A stretch of DNA of 64,000 nucleotides from Centroberyx gerrardi (lineage: Eukaryota; Chordata; Actinopteri; Beryciformes; Berycidae), in NCBI RefSeq assembly GCF_048128805.1, contig NC_135998.1, forward strand, positions 24,715,396 through 24,779,395, written 5' to 3'. How positions within the stretch are numbered: the first letter of the stretch is position 1; each line of letters starts with the position of its first letter. Of the stretch, positions 39,819 through 52,107 are shown piece by piece. A program made the position numbers and the translations under genes. A model generated the notes under the pieces. That model saw only the letters and a program-made list of their open reading frames with translations. It had not been told where the DNA came from and made no database searches.

Positions 39819-40288
39819 GAGCAGCAGTACTGGTGTGGGTGTGGTAGCCGGCGGTGAGACCATGTATTCAAACCGATAAGCAGACTCAAAACAGGCCGGT
39901 ATCAGGAGCTGTCAGTATCACACTGACCAAGCCTTCAGTTGATTAGCTAACGATAGCTACACATCGTTTGCATTGGCTGTATTGACATCAGCGATCAAAC
40001 AGACACATATAATTGGTTGTGGGAAACAAAACAAGCTAACAGAACAACAAGTAACGTTAGGTCGGTTTAAGTTAACGTTTGTTGACTAATTTAGCAAACA
40101 ACTGTACCAAGACGAGCTGTGGTTTAACTTGTTATGAACATAAACTTGTAGGCTAACTTTAGCTACTTCGCTAGCTGAGAGAGCTGGCCGGCCTGTCACT
40201 CACAGCCTCTCGCACAGCTCCTTCACCACACACACAACCATGAACCCCGGCAGATTTCAGCCATCTTTTGAACAAGGCTTTCGTTTAC

Positions 40289-40330
40289 CTCTCGTCGTCG
40301 GATCAGGGGCAAACAGTGCAGAGAAGAAGG
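40289..40330 (-). promoter_or_regulatory. btf3 non-coding first exon and promoter region
   Basis: A donor (GAG|GTAAAC) at 40289/40288 on the minus strand joins directly to the ATG-initial exon. Just upstream is CTTTAAATA (40339-40331), a TATA-like box, followed at once by CCTTCTTCTCT, which would make a 5' terminal oligopyrimidine start if transcription begins there. NAC subunit mRNAs are known TOP messages; that this one is TOP is inference. The start site could be anywhere between 40330 and about 40300. Confidence 0.55.
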
Positions 40331-40449
40331 TATTTAAAGCTCCTCACTGACCTGTAAACTAACAGCAGACACATGCGGGGAGCAAGATGGAAGCGAGAGA
40401 GGAGGGAGGAAGTGACGTGCGTCAAGAAAGTGCAGATGAGAAAGGGGTT

Positions 40450-41480
40450 GATGAGGGAGGGGGTGCGGGGGTGGGGGCAGAATGAGAAATAGTTTAATCT
40501 CACAGTAATTTAATTCACTAGAAATTACCATGACAGAATGTGAAAGGATGACTATTTTAATCATGGGTTTCACTCTCACTACTATTATCTCCCCACTTCT
40601 AGCCTACATCATCAACAACAAATAAATTCCTGTATGGTTGGCCCTGGGAACATAATATTAGGCTATTAAATGGAGATGTGTGTTTATCTGGGAGTTTGTG
40701 ATATGAAAGATGTTGAGAACCCCTGCTCTTAAATATAGTAGATCAAATCATCTTACAAGTCTCATCATTTTGCCTATGAAGGACTTAGGTTACCTATCAT
40801 CCTTTATCCTATATATATTGGGCTTCTGTATGAATGCTGACTTTGGATTATGGCACAAAGGATTGCAACATCAAATCCTGTGTATTGGTAAATGCTTATC
40901 CCTTATGCCAAAAAATGCAGGACACTGCTCTCAAAAGAAGATCCTTGTATGTTTCAATGCTGATTGGATTGCCTGAATTAATTGATTAGCTAACAAGGAC
41001 ACACAGTGTCATAGCTGCGAAGCAACCAACACAGTTCAGCAGTGTTGCAGAGAGGAGGCGAGTGAATGATCCTGGTTCTCTGTACCACTGTAGACAGTGT
41101 CATGCCTCCTAACGGCCAATAGGGTTCAGATGGCTAACTATGAATGAGTGAGTGAGTGAGTGAGTGAGTGAGTTACTTTACAGGTCCATGAGCTGCTTTG
41201 CATCTAAAAAGATAGAAAGTGTAGGCTACATATCCAGTTTGCTTGCATAGATAGATTAACACCAGGAGAGCGAGCGTCACTCAGTGTGAGGTGAGGGAAC
41301 GCCGTGTTACTGACAGACTGACTGACCTGAATTTGGCTCCTGATGAACACTTGCATTGTGGGAAAATTAACTTGCCTCCTTACACAAGTTTATTTCAGTT
41401 CCATTATTCCATTTGCAGGTGACAGTTTCATGTCACTTCTTCTGTCACCTATACATGTCTGCTGTCTGCAGAAGGGGGTG
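40450..41480. other. intergenic, no gene seen
   Basis: Upstream of btf3. Contains a (GAGT)n repeat at 41143-41173. No coding sequence recognised. Confidence 0.5.
41143..41173. repeat. (GAGT)n microsatellite
   Basis: About 31 bp of GAGT repeats. Confidence 0.9.
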
Positions 41481-41530
41481 AGCAGGTCGCCAATCAAATT
41501 TCAAATTCTACTGGTAGTAGCTTTAAATTC

Positions 41531-41943
41531 TGTCGTTATCTACTCACCCTACCAGCTGAAACACAGATGAAGTTTCTTAGTCCATATAACACACAGGGAG
41601 GTTGCCAGCACAACTCCATAGCAGCCAAACATTGGCTGTGGTGAAGATTTGCACTAAATAATGGTGTAAATATCTGTCTTTTCCACTCACAGTGTGATCG
41701 TTTGTCTTCAGAAGACTTGGATTATGCTGTAAGTAATTTTATGGTAACTTTTTGCCCTCTTTGGAACTCTAAAAAACGGTCCCCACTGACTTCAGTTGTT
41801 TTGGAGAAGGCTACTACGGAGTTGTGCTGGCAACCTCCCTGTGTGTTATATGGACTAACAAACTTGACCTGTGTTATCAACTGGCATGAGGGTGAGTAGA
41901 TAATGACAGAATTTTCATTTTTGGGATGAACTATTCCTTTAAT
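41531..41943. mobile_element. fold-back DNA element with ~100-bp inverted arms
   Basis: The left arm (41531-41630) contains TTAGTCCATATAACACACAG and GGAGGTTGCCAGCACAACTC. The right arm (41815-41913) holds their reverse complements. The right end continues, as reverse complement, AAAGGAATAGTTCATCCCAA and AATGAAAATTCTGTCATTAT, a terminal sequence widespread in fish genomes. The left terminus is degraded. No coding capacity. Confidence 0.8.
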
Positions 41944-42719
41944 CCTGAATAAAAAATTCTCCAACTTCTAGTTAAGTTTTAAGTAAGTACATGTAGCCTA
42001 GCTGAGACAATATGTAGCTAATAAATAAAGAAATAAATAAAATAAAGTCTATAGAGGTTCATCAGATAGTGAGAGAAATACATGCATTTGAAACCAATTA
42101 AATGATTCTGTTGCAAAACTGGAATAGCTGGATGTGTGTGCAAAGTTTCATGCCTCTAGGACCAACGGTTGCAGAGTTAACAATTTAAAGTTTGAGTGGA
42201 GTTGATATTTTAAAGTATGTTGGAGTGATCCAAGTCCAAAGTTTTGGGAACAAGAATAAAGAAACAAAACAGTGGTGTGCTAGCTTTCAGACATTACACC
42301 TGTCACAAACTGTACTTTACATGATCACTGATATGTGGTACCACAAATACTCCAGGATGAACCCTGCCCAGATGGACAACCTGCCGTCCAGGTAGCCCAC
42401 ACTGATGAGGAAGAACACAAGCTGCATTGAGCTTTAGGGTAACATTAGCTATTCTTTTTCTTTCCATTAATAGTCTTAATATAGTCTATTTCCAGTAGTC
42501 TCTATATAGCATACCACTTGCAACTAGGGAGAACATTAATAGCTGCAACCAGCAGTGAGTAGGTCTGTTGGTCCATTGGTCCATCCCAAAAATGTCAATT
42601 TTTGTGCTTTTTTCATCATCTATATCTATAGCAACAAAGCGGTACACAGGTAACACCTTTGCCACTACCGCCACAGACCCCATGTGATGCCCCCAAATTA
42701 TCGTAAGTGACAGTGAAGC

Positions 42720-43520
42720 AGTGTGAGCACAATACAAATGCATACATGGCTCCCACAACTTGGAATGAGAGCTGTGTTCGCATTTTTGGCATTAAGTCAA
42801 GCTTGTTTAAGGTAGGGATCGGACTCCAACAAGGATACACCTTGTCCCCCTCCTGTTTGTGATATTCATGGCGCAGCTGAGGTCAGAAGAGTGTCCAGTC
42901 CACTGACATTAGGGTGGCATCTCAGCTGTTTGTGGATGATGTCGTTCTTCTGGGTTCTGCGATCTCCAGTGTGCACTGGAGCGGTTTGCAGCTGAGTGTG
43001 ACGATCAGGATGAGGGTCAGCACCTTCAAGTCTGAGACCATGGTTCACTCCTGGAACAAGGTGGCTCGTCCCATCCAGGTGAGGGGTGAGCAGCTGCCCC
43101 AACTGGATGTGTTCATGTATCTCAGGGTCTTATTCACAAGTCAGGGTAGAAGAGAGCATGAGATTTACCGCCTGTTAGGTGCAGCAGCTGCAGTAATGCA
43201 AGCATTGTCCTTGGTGGTGAAGAGAGAGCTGATTCTTATAGCAAAGCTCTCAGCCAAAATTAGGTTTCTCCTCAGAGTGACAGGAGCCAGTTGGAGTGGT
43301 TCAGGCACCTGGTAAGGTTCCCTCCTGGGTGCCTCCCTTTGAAGGTGTACCTGGTATGGCCGACTAGGAGGAGACCTTGGGGCAGGCCCGGGACAGGGAC
43401 AACATATCCTAGCAAGCTGGCCTGGGTTAGGGTTAGGCTGGCTGGAGAAAAGGGCATCGGCTATTCTGGTTGCACTGCTGCCACTGCGACCCTGACCTGC
43501 GAAAGTATCATGTGTGGATT
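42720..43520 (+). mobile_element. truncated Rex3/RTE-like LINE
   Basis: In plus orientation, with frameshifts: VGIGLQQGYTLSPSCL (RT block), then ASQLFVDDVVLLGS where FVDD replaces the usual FADD, then VSTFKSETMVHSW, LPQLDVFMYLRVLFTSQGR, GAAAAVMQALSLVVKRELIL. After that it jumps to RFLLRVTGASW and LVRFPPGCLPLKVYLVWP, ending in a region like GEKGIG near the C-terminus of the family. The middle of the C-terminal half is missing and the 5' part is absent. The Rex3 name rests on motif wording. Confidence 0.8.
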
Positions 43521-43599
43521 GAGGGATGGTTCCACCTTTCACAAAGACACTCAATTTGTCATGCTTTTGGGGAATTCTGGCCCTTGTAGTAAACTACAA

Positions 43600-46300
43600 T
43601 GATTGCATATGGATTGAGAAATTAACAGCATATTGTTTATTACTGTTCCTTACAGTTGTCTGCCTTGCAGGTCATGCAATGTATAAGTCAAAGCTCTGAT
43701 TGTAATTTGGTACAATTGATATGTTGTTGAGAACCTATTCTGTGTACCCACAGATGTGTCTTCATGGCATCAACATCACAAGCTCAATCAGTCCATTAAG
43801 GCCACATAAGCAGTGACATAGATATGATGCTGTCCTAGTTGTCCAGTGAGTCACTGTAGAGATGTGGCCTATAGATGATGGACTGGTCTGATGGTGAATT
43901 TCCTGTGTGCCATGCAGAACATGTCACTGTCACTATTGAGCTCACTGTTTCAGATATGTAGGCTTTAAAGGCATAACTTTGTAACTCAGCTTTCTCGCAA
44001 ACAAAAACTTTATTATGATACAAATGTACATTGACAATTGTTAAGCGTAATGATGTAGTGACAGAAGGGATTATATTTCTGACATTGTGTAAAATAGGAA
44101 TTAGTGTTACCTATATTGTTTCACAAAGTTCTTTAATTAGGGTCACACTGTATAGGTCTCATTTACTAACAATTAGTAATTCCATTTATTAATAAAAGTT
44201 GTTGTTTTTTTTTGATAATTTTATTATAACTCTGTTATAACTGTGCTGGAAATATCTCAATGTATGTCACATCATGAATAATACACTACTAAACAACAAA
44301 ATGGGCCTAGAAATGCAAGGTGCATCACCAATAACTGTTTTTTGTTTTTTTTAGCAGTGTTAAAGTGTTTTAGGGTGGATTTTTCCTTTAACACTCCAAT
44401 TAAATCCCAATTTAGAATTCAATTGGCCATGTAAATTTAAGGTTTAATCATGTTGGTTCTTATAGAGTGTGATTTTATCATGGAAAATCATTTTTCTGCA
44501 ACTTTCAGAGCCCATCATGGTCTCTTGTACTTCTATGTTTACAAGTGTAACAAATCTTTCACAGCATCAAAATTAATGTAAACTATAACCTTCTGTCAAT
44601 CCATGTTTCAAGCTCAGTAAATGACATTGAACATTAGAACATTAGAAGAAAATGCCTTGAATTAATCAAAGGGACAAACATACAGTACTGGGGCAGCACT
44701 GTTTCAATATGCACCCTGTCCTACACATAGGCCATCCTACCAACCTCAACATATTCTACTAAAAAATGAATGAACAAATTACCACACCTACATTAATAAT
44801 AGCCTACTCAAGGATGTGATCAGGTCTACACGAAATGTCTGGAAACATATGTGTGTTTTTAGAAATGTTTTCTTTATAATGGGGGGAAAAAAATGAAAAG
44901 AAAGAGGAATCTCACTGGAAATGACTGGATTACTGTGTCTAAATAACTGGATTCCTGATCAATTCTAAAGAAAAAAAATCCCATCCAAGAAACATCAGAG
45001 TAAACTGTAACAAACTGTGGCGTGTCAAGTAAAAAACTGAGACTTTCTAGGAACTTCATAACCGAGGGGGTTCTCTGAGGGACCAAGTTTCATACAGTGA
45101 AACCCAGATACATTTTGGATCTTTAAGGAACCCTTCAGTCTGTTTTGAGACCCCAGAGGTCTTGGACAGAACAATGTAGGAAATCCTGAGGAACCCCGGC
45201 TTTTTACAGTGTATGATCAGAGAGTGAATGATATGAACTGAACTGCTTTTTTTTTTTTTTAAAGGATTGACACTTTCTTCTTTACGTTTCACATACAATT
45301 AATGCCTTTTCATGGCACTTTTCCTATACTATACAGTAAAAAAGAAAAAAAAAACAGTAAAAAATGAAAAAAAAATTGAACTGATTAGATGCAAGCAGCT
45401 TAGACTGGGAGCACTATAGGACCACTGCAGGGGAAATCAAGTCAGTAGATAGAGATAAACCCATGATAAATGGGCCTATATCTGCAATATAATAGTACAA
45501 AATAAATATACAATAGGAATCATTTTTATTTATATACATAATTTATAATCACTGATAATAATAACCAGTATCAATATATTAGTTTATTTTCTTGTCATGT
45601 ACCCCCCTGACTATCACTTCCCTCCCGAGGCTGCATCAGGTCCCTTCAATGCTTTTTAAGGAAACTTTAGGATGTTTGTTGAACTTTGGTTCAGAATACT
45701 TGGCCAATGATTTCCCTCCTTACTCATGTGAAAGTAGTATTTGGTAACGTGAACCCTCTTTTACCATATTGGGATGAGAAATGGTGACTAGTGAAAGCCT
45801 ACTTTCTTTCAGACCTCAGAAACTGGAATGACTCACATGGCGCCCAGGAGTGAACCGCACACTCCAGCCCCCACCTGTTTATGTGCCATGAAGGCAGCGG
45901 TTCAATTAAGATCAGGCACTCGTGTTTTCTTCCTGTCATGACTCGTGACAGTCAACACATGAGGTAGCCTACAGTCGACTAATTTTGCCGATCAATCACC
46001 TGATGTCAATAATGATTTGGGAATAATTGAAGAGTTTGGTTCCAAAAATCCACTGTCTGAAAAAGGTGACATCTACTCTTACAAATGATTGATACAACAA
46101 TATTAAAACAAATTCTGGTACTTTTAAAAGGTAACTTAAGTTCTTGGATATCAAATGATAACACTTTTACAGACTGGGTCCTCCATATTTTAGAGATATT
46201 GAACGATGGACCTCACGTAATGACGTAACTTTTCAAATGCAACATCCAAATACATCCACGCAAGTTTAGGCTCATTTATTTGCTGCTCTATAATTACGCA
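43600..46300. other. intergenic, AT-rich, no gene seen
   Basis: Contains an AAAGGA...CCACCC family repeat on the minus strand at about 44285-44395, and at 45057-45210 a block with CTTTAAGGAACCCTTCAG that resembles a fish MITE of the GGTTCTTTAAGGAACC type. A similar but weaker block lies near 1435-1545. A GC-richer island at 45820-45960 may be regulatory. Confidence 0.5.
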
Positions 46301-46339
46301 CAATAATGAGTTTACTTTTTTTTTTTTTTTATGTCCTAT

Positions 46340-46530
46340 GGTCTGTAATGTTCCTAGGCCTATAATATTCCTGTCAGGACTTATTGTGTGTGAGGTAGGC
46401 TACTCAACAGTGAGTTTATAGTGACCTTGATGGTATTATTTTTGATCTCCCATTCGTTTCTGTGGTACTCAATAATGAGTTTATAATGACCTTATTGTGC
46501 TTTCTGTGGTATCACTATGGAGTTTTCTAT
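46340..46530. repeat. tandem monomers of the ACTCAATA-GAGTTTATA family, left of foxd1
   Basis: Two units contain ACTCAACAGTGAGTTTATAG and ACTCAATAATGAGTTTATAA, each followed by TGACCTT. The same wording recurs at 53985-54240 on the other side of foxd1. Confidence 0.7.
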
Positions 46531-46878
46531 GGGATAGGCTATATATGTAATTTTTTACATACAGCCTGTATTTCAATGCTTTGCTGTGATTTTTGTGTTA
46601 CCCCTCTAAAATGTATTATAGGATTAGACATGTCTCCCCACTCACAAGCTTAACCTATAGCCCGCCGCACGCACGATATCGTTGCACTAGTATTGTCTTG
46701 CCTGTTATGCATGTGATATATATTAATCACATGCCCAGAGACCCCTCAGACGGACTGTTTTGGTGACATTCATGGGTTTTGTCAGAGCAGGAGGCAGGCA
46801 GGCAGGGATTGCGTTTAAACAGCTAAGTGCTTTCTTGGTACCCCGTGGCACGGAAACACCCTTGGATCGCAGAGGGGG

Positions 46879-46921
46879 AATTTAGAAACACTTTAGAGGT
46901 GGTTTACCACACATGCGAGTC
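46879..46921. repeat. 43-bp ungapped repeat, copy 1
   Basis: Starts AATTTAGAAACACTTTAG and ends ACATGCGAGTC. Copy 2 is at 47333-47375 with the same length and a few substitutions in the middle. Confidence 0.85.
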
Positions 46922-47332
46922 CTGCTGTAAGTGTCGGCTCAAAAAAAAGCACAGGACTGTAGCACAGCCTGTCACACATCCATACCTGCCTGTGGAAGGC
47001 CACAGATGCACATTCATTTAATGCTGAAATTATTTTTATTTTTTTTCTGAGGAAGTGTCAAATGCAGTCTTAATGTGAACACTGGGTAGATTTACAACAC
47101 GATAATGGAAGAGGTCATGCATTTGCAGAAACTAACCTCACCTCTTTCAGTCTGCCTGCTAAAACAAGACTAGGCCTGTAGTGCACTTGAATTTGAATAT
47201 TACGGCAAGAGCCTTTCACAATCAATAATCAAATCAACATCATTAAAACTAACTTTAGGACACCCAGAGGGCATAATGAGTCCACAGATAGCTGGCAACA
47301 GAACATAGCATTCAATTCTGACTTTTGTTTTT

Positions 47333-47375
47333 AATTTAGAAACACTTTAGTTGTGATTGACCGCACATGCGAGTC
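47333..47375. repeat. 43-bp ungapped repeat, copy 2
   Basis: Same start and end as the copy at 46879; the middle reads TTGTGATTGACCGC instead of AGGTGGTTTACCAC. Direct orientation, 454 bp apart. Confidence 0.85.
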
Positions 47376-48835
47376 ATCAACTGCCCAACAGGCTGCAATA
47401 AAAAGGTGTGGGAAATACAATAGAGAGGCTTATTGTCTGCATTTAATGTATTCATACAACTCCATCTTCTAGTTGATTACATAGCATAAAAAGGGGCAAA
47501 TCAGAAGCATTTTCAGTTAAGACAGTGAAAAGCTTGCACTCAAGAAAGTTCCATAATAAAGAAATAAATAAATAATAAAGAAATAAATAAATCCATAACG
47601 ATGGAGCATTTAGACCTATATTAATTCCCTTCCTGTTACAAATCCAAGCTTTATCCAAAGTTATTATTTATTAAGGTAAATATCAACGACAGTTGATATT
47701 TGATATTGAACAGGCAAAAGTCTGAATCTTCCCTTCGGCTGTTCGATTAAAAACATCAATCTTAAATTAGCTGTAAAAACCTATATGCTACCTCCGAATT
47801 GAATGGTTCTTTAAAAATTTGTTAGTTGCAATATGCGATGAACTTTTTCTACGTGTTTTATAGGGACAACAGATTTCACTTCTAATCATTATTCAAATAC
47901 AATTAATCCCTGCAATGTTTTGTTGCCAATGCTATTGAAGGATTTTTCTGTCGAGTTTTTCTTTATCCTGCATTATTTTCTTATTAAATCCTACTTTGCT
48001 TATGTCTTTGTCTTCCTCTTGTCTACAGAATAGACTTAGTCAATAGTTTTATTAGGATTAAAAAATATTATGAGGTGGATATATTTTATTAGAAAATAGT
48101 AGCCCATAGGTTTTGTCCATATTTCAACAAATGATAGACTATTGGGATTTAGGTGTATAACACCTAATAGGCTACATGTACTGGGCCTGTAGGCTTCATG
48201 CAGGTTGAAACTATAGCCACAGGTCTGTGCCTTGTGAATTAAAATCAGGACGACATAGACTGCAATCTGAGGGAAACTCAGATTGCCACTGCAGTCTACA
48301 TCCCTGGTCAGGATATTTATCTGCAGCCTGTAAGAAGTAGAGTTTTTACAGGCCCGGAGTGTTTTGTATGACTTCTGAAACAAGTTCAACGCTAGATGTC
48401 GCTGGTCAGATGGGAACCTTTGAAAAGTTGCTGAAGGGCCACACAGCAACCTGAACACAGCCACCAGTTTTAACTGAAGTGCCATGATATGTAGACTGGC
48501 TATCCTATTTAGGGATATGCGCTGATAATAAATCGACCTATTGATCTTCCCTATTCTCCTAATGGTGACTTGTAGGCGAAAATCCTTTATTTATACATGG
48601 GAAAAAGAGGAGAGACGCCACAAACCCAAACAGTGCAGTCCATCTCTACAAGCCTATTTCATTCATGAAAACTGGCTGTATAACCTCTGTCTTACAGAAA
48701 AGGTAAGACATAAAATTCCCCTTGGCCTAACTATGCTATTAGACCTAACTATTATGGATATTTTTGGGAATATTCTTCACTAAAATTGTTAACCTCTAGC
48801 ATTCAATTTTGTTAAAAGTTGTTCTGTTTTGTTTG

Positions 48836-48930
48836 ATTAATTTTGTCAAAAGCTGATTTCTGCTCATGTGCCCTGTCAAATAAAAAGAAAACCGGTCAGA
48901 AGATGATTTCCAGCCTCTCAACTCAATAAA
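48836..48930. repeat. diverged direct repeat, copy 1
   Basis: Contains TTAATTTTGTCAAAAGCTGA and later CTGTCAAATAAAAAGAAAA, GGTCAGAAGATGATTTCCAG. A related segment lies at 49350-49452. Confidence 0.7.
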
Positions 48931-49349
48931 AGTCACAGTTGTAATCGGGACGTCTGTAAAACTAGATGGTCGCCGAGCGTAAAAGACAGGCTGCCTGGTC
49001 ATAACCTAAAAATATATACACTTACTCTCTTTCTTTACTCTTACACATGCTATTTTGATCTACCAGTGTAATGTAATGTGAACCGCTAATATGGGCTACT
49101 CATGAATACACATAATCATTGTCTTATAGTAAAATCAACAAACATGCTGTAGCCTATGTGTATTTCAGGTTTCTATGTTTTATTTTGGGTCTGTTTCTTC
49201 AAGACATCACGCAACCAAGTCGCAATCCTGCCAATTAAGCTACATATATTTGGCAAATATTCCACAATATTTTTTATGTAAACGCATTATGAACTTTAAG
49301 TTAACACTAACACTGTCTTTTTTTGATTAGCCTGTACAACATGAAAATT

Positions 49350-49452
49350 AATTAATTTTGTTAAAAGCTGATTTTTGCTGATTTTTTTCTTATTCTGTCA
49401 AATACAAAGAAAATCAGTCAGAAAATCAGGTTCAGCCTCCCAAGCCAATAAA
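49350..49452. repeat. diverged direct repeat, copy 2
   Basis: Contains TTAATTTTGTTAAAAGCTGA, CTGTCAAATACAAAGAAAA and CAGTCAGAAAATCAGGTTCA. About 514 bp from copy 1, which suggests a local duplication upstream of foxd1. Confidence 0.7.
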
Positions 49453-50163
49453 CTAACATAGGCTAAAGTAGGCTAGACCAAAAATAAAATAAAAACCACC
49501 ACAGCACCATACACAGAAACGCACGGCAGAGGCCCTTTTTTCTGGGGCTTGCATGCTCTGCGTGACCCGTGACTGATGCGAGTTAACAGCTGACTCTTTT
49601 CCATTACAAATGGCTTGCGGATAATCTAGATAACTACCGGATCACGCAAACTATGGTGCCTAGCTGTGGCGCACCAATCATCGGCTGCATTCAGGAAAGC
49701 ATTTCGCAGGCCTACTAAATTTCATATTTCATATTTTATAGGCTATAAGAATATAAATATATTATTTATTTTAAGTGCATTATTAGCGGTAGGCCTACTG
49801 TTTCTACAAAATAAAATTCAAAATTGAAAAATATACAGCCAATGTAGCCTATAAAACAAAAAAAAAATTAAAATATAAAAACGAAGACCCTATGAAAACA
49901 TATTACGATCTTAGGAACGGTCATACCAGTAGGCTTTCATATGGATCCTTTTATCTTCTATTTTTGTGCCAAAAATGAGGCGGCATGGCAGGCTTAGATT
50001 AGCCATATGTGTACTGTACTATGGATGACCACTAAAAAAGGATAGGCCACACCAAACTTTTTTTTTAAACCACTCACAGTTAATTTTCAAAGACCTTTTT
50101 GTTATTTTTTTCTCTTTTCATTTGCCCCGGTGACGTTTCCTTACCATGTGATCAGGGTGCTGG

Positions 50164-50170
50164 TATAAAG
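50164..50170 (+). promoter_or_regulatory. TATA box of foxd1
   Basis: TATAAAG lies 276 bp before the start codon, predicting a start near 50190-50200 and a 5' UTR of about 250 nt. The local sequence is the most GC-rich outside the coding region. Confidence 0.65.
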
Positions 50171-50445
50171 CGTGACAGAAGATCCGCCCTTTCTGTGATT
50201 CAGGTTTGGCCCTTTTGCAGGTTTCCCGGTGCATTTTTCAGCCTGGCATCGTCGGGATCGTTCATTAGTCGGCGATAAAAACTGAAAACATATGGAAGTA
50301 GCGAGTAAACGGGGGACATCTCTCACCGCCGGCGACACGTGTTCCTCTCCTCTCCCCCTCCTCATATGAGTTTTTAAAGAGGAGGGCAGGGCAGCTTGTG
50401 CATCTCTTCCTCATCTTGGCGTCGGAGGGCACCGCCGTGTGAGCC

Positions 50446-51107
50446 ATGACTTTGAGCTCAGAGATGTCGGATGCCTCCATCCTTTCCGAAGAGACCGACA
50501 TAGACGTGGTCGGCGAGGGGGAGGATGGAGACAGCCACACGCGCTCCTATGTGGACGAGGTGGCGCAGATGCACGACGGCATCCTCCTGGCCGGCTCTCC
50601 TCCCCCGTGCATGGACAGCTCCTCTTCTTCACGGGATAACTACAAGCCGGCGAGCAAGAACACGCTGGTGAAGCCCCCTTACTCCTACATCGCCTTAATC
50701 ACCATGGCCATCCTGCAGAGTCCCAAGAAGAGGCTCACCCTCAGCGAGATCTGCGACTTCATCAGCAACCGCTTCCCTTACTACAGGGAGAAGTTCCCGG
50801 CCTGGCAGAACTCCATCAGACACAACTTGTCCCTCAACGACTGCTTCGTCAAGATACCGAGGGAGCCCGGGAACCCCGGGAAGGGCAACTACTGGACCTT
50901 GGACCCGGAGTCGGCCGATATGTTTGACAACGGGAGCTTTCTGAGGCGGAGGAAACGCTTCAAACGGCAGCAGGCGCAGGACTTGCTGCGGGAACACAAC
51001 AGTTTTATCCCCGCCGCTGCTGCGTACGGGTACGGACCCTACGGCTGTGGAGGATACGGCATCCAGCTCCAGTCCTACCACACACACTCTGCGCTTTTTG
51101 CATTTCA

Positions 51108-51138
<31 letters not shown>

Positions 51139-51507
51139 CAGTCCAGGCATTCACATTCACACACGGGAACCATTATCCCTGCACCATCTTTGATGCCCAC
51201 CACCACGGACTTGGCCAGGAGTAGGTTTTACCCGCAGCTCAGCTCCAGTCTGGGATCTGCTATAGTTCAGGCTGCAGTCCCGGTGCAGAAGTCCAGCTCT
51301 CCGGTCCAGCGGTCTCCTTTCTCCATAGAGAGTATCATCGGGGGGTCACTGAGCCCCTCCAGGACTTCTCCGGTCGTTCTCCCGGTCTTACCTTCCTCTC
51401 TGGGGCCTCAGGCGGCCAGCCAGCCCCAGACCGTCCATCCTGGAGCTGTTTTACACCCGGTTGAAAACTTTCCAAACAGAGTTGTCAGCGGCACTAGCGG
51501 CTGTTAA
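50446..51507 (+). CDS. foxd1: Forkhead box protein D1
   Basis: Single-exon DNA-binding transcription factor of the FoxD class, nuclear; in vertebrates FoxD1 acts in kidney stroma and in retina/forebrain patterning. 353 aa. The N-terminus [20 protein letters not shown] plus VVGEGED matches FOXD1 rather than FOXD2 or FOXD3. The forkhead domain spans about residues 76-173 ([20 protein letters not shown]; recognition helix [15 protein letters not shown]; basic wing RRRKRFKR). After it come [15 protein letters not shown], a 12-glutamine run at 221-232, the Groucho/eh1-type motif [11 protein letters not shown] (290-300) and a C-terminal VENFPNRV, all FOXD1-like. The ATG has a good context (AGCC before it). 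Shorter than human FOXD1 because the mammalian alanine/proline/glycine runs are absent. No intron is needed. Confidence 0.96.
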
Positions 51508-52107
51508 AATGTCTTAACTACAAACTTTTCAAGCAACAAAAACGCAAAAAGAAAGAAAAAAAAACAAAAACAAAAAACGCCCCTCTTTGAAGGTAGGATT
51601 ATTTTTGTATGTTTATTTGATAGCACGCAGCTGAATGACGGACATAAAAAAAACACACTATTCGTGCCTATATTCATGCTGTAAAAAAGATATATTTATG
51701 TTCATTTTTTTTTTCGGTGTGAATCAAATTTTGGACCACGAACTTTACTTTTTTTCCATGAAGTGATTCGTTTCAGTTACTGTTTAGGGCGTCTCAGGAT
51801 AACGACTTAATGGACAGGTTATAAATGATCACATGTTTAAAATAGGCTAATGTATTTGTGTCAAACACATCCATGTTTTTTAGTTTGACAAATCAAAACA
51901 TTTTTATTGTTTTGATTTGTACTTTGTATTGAAAAAAACACAGAGAACAAAGTCATACATTTATATGCAGTGTGTGTTTATTTCAGTAATAAAACATTGT
52001 ACATTCTTTGGCAAGTATTGTGTAATTGAAGTGTGATATTTTTACAGTTTGTTTTTCAATAAGAATAAATATCGTTTTGCAAAAAAGATAATTTGTTTGG
52101 AAATAAA
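51508..52107 (+). terminator. foxd1 3' UTR with three poly(A) signals
   Basis: AATAAA occurs at 51988-51993, 52064-52069 and 52102-52107, about 480-600 nt after the stop, in AT-rich DNA. Alternative 3' ends are likely but not shown. Confidence 0.65.

Noticed and set aside
40303..40579. Possible N-terminal extension frames upstream of btf3
   Set aside because: They stop before the donor or are out of frame with the btf3 ATG, and they run through the promoter.
50695..51150. 151-codon minus-strand open frame with a leucine run
   Set aside because: It is the antisense shadow of foxd1; the leucines come from the reverse of the CAG tract.
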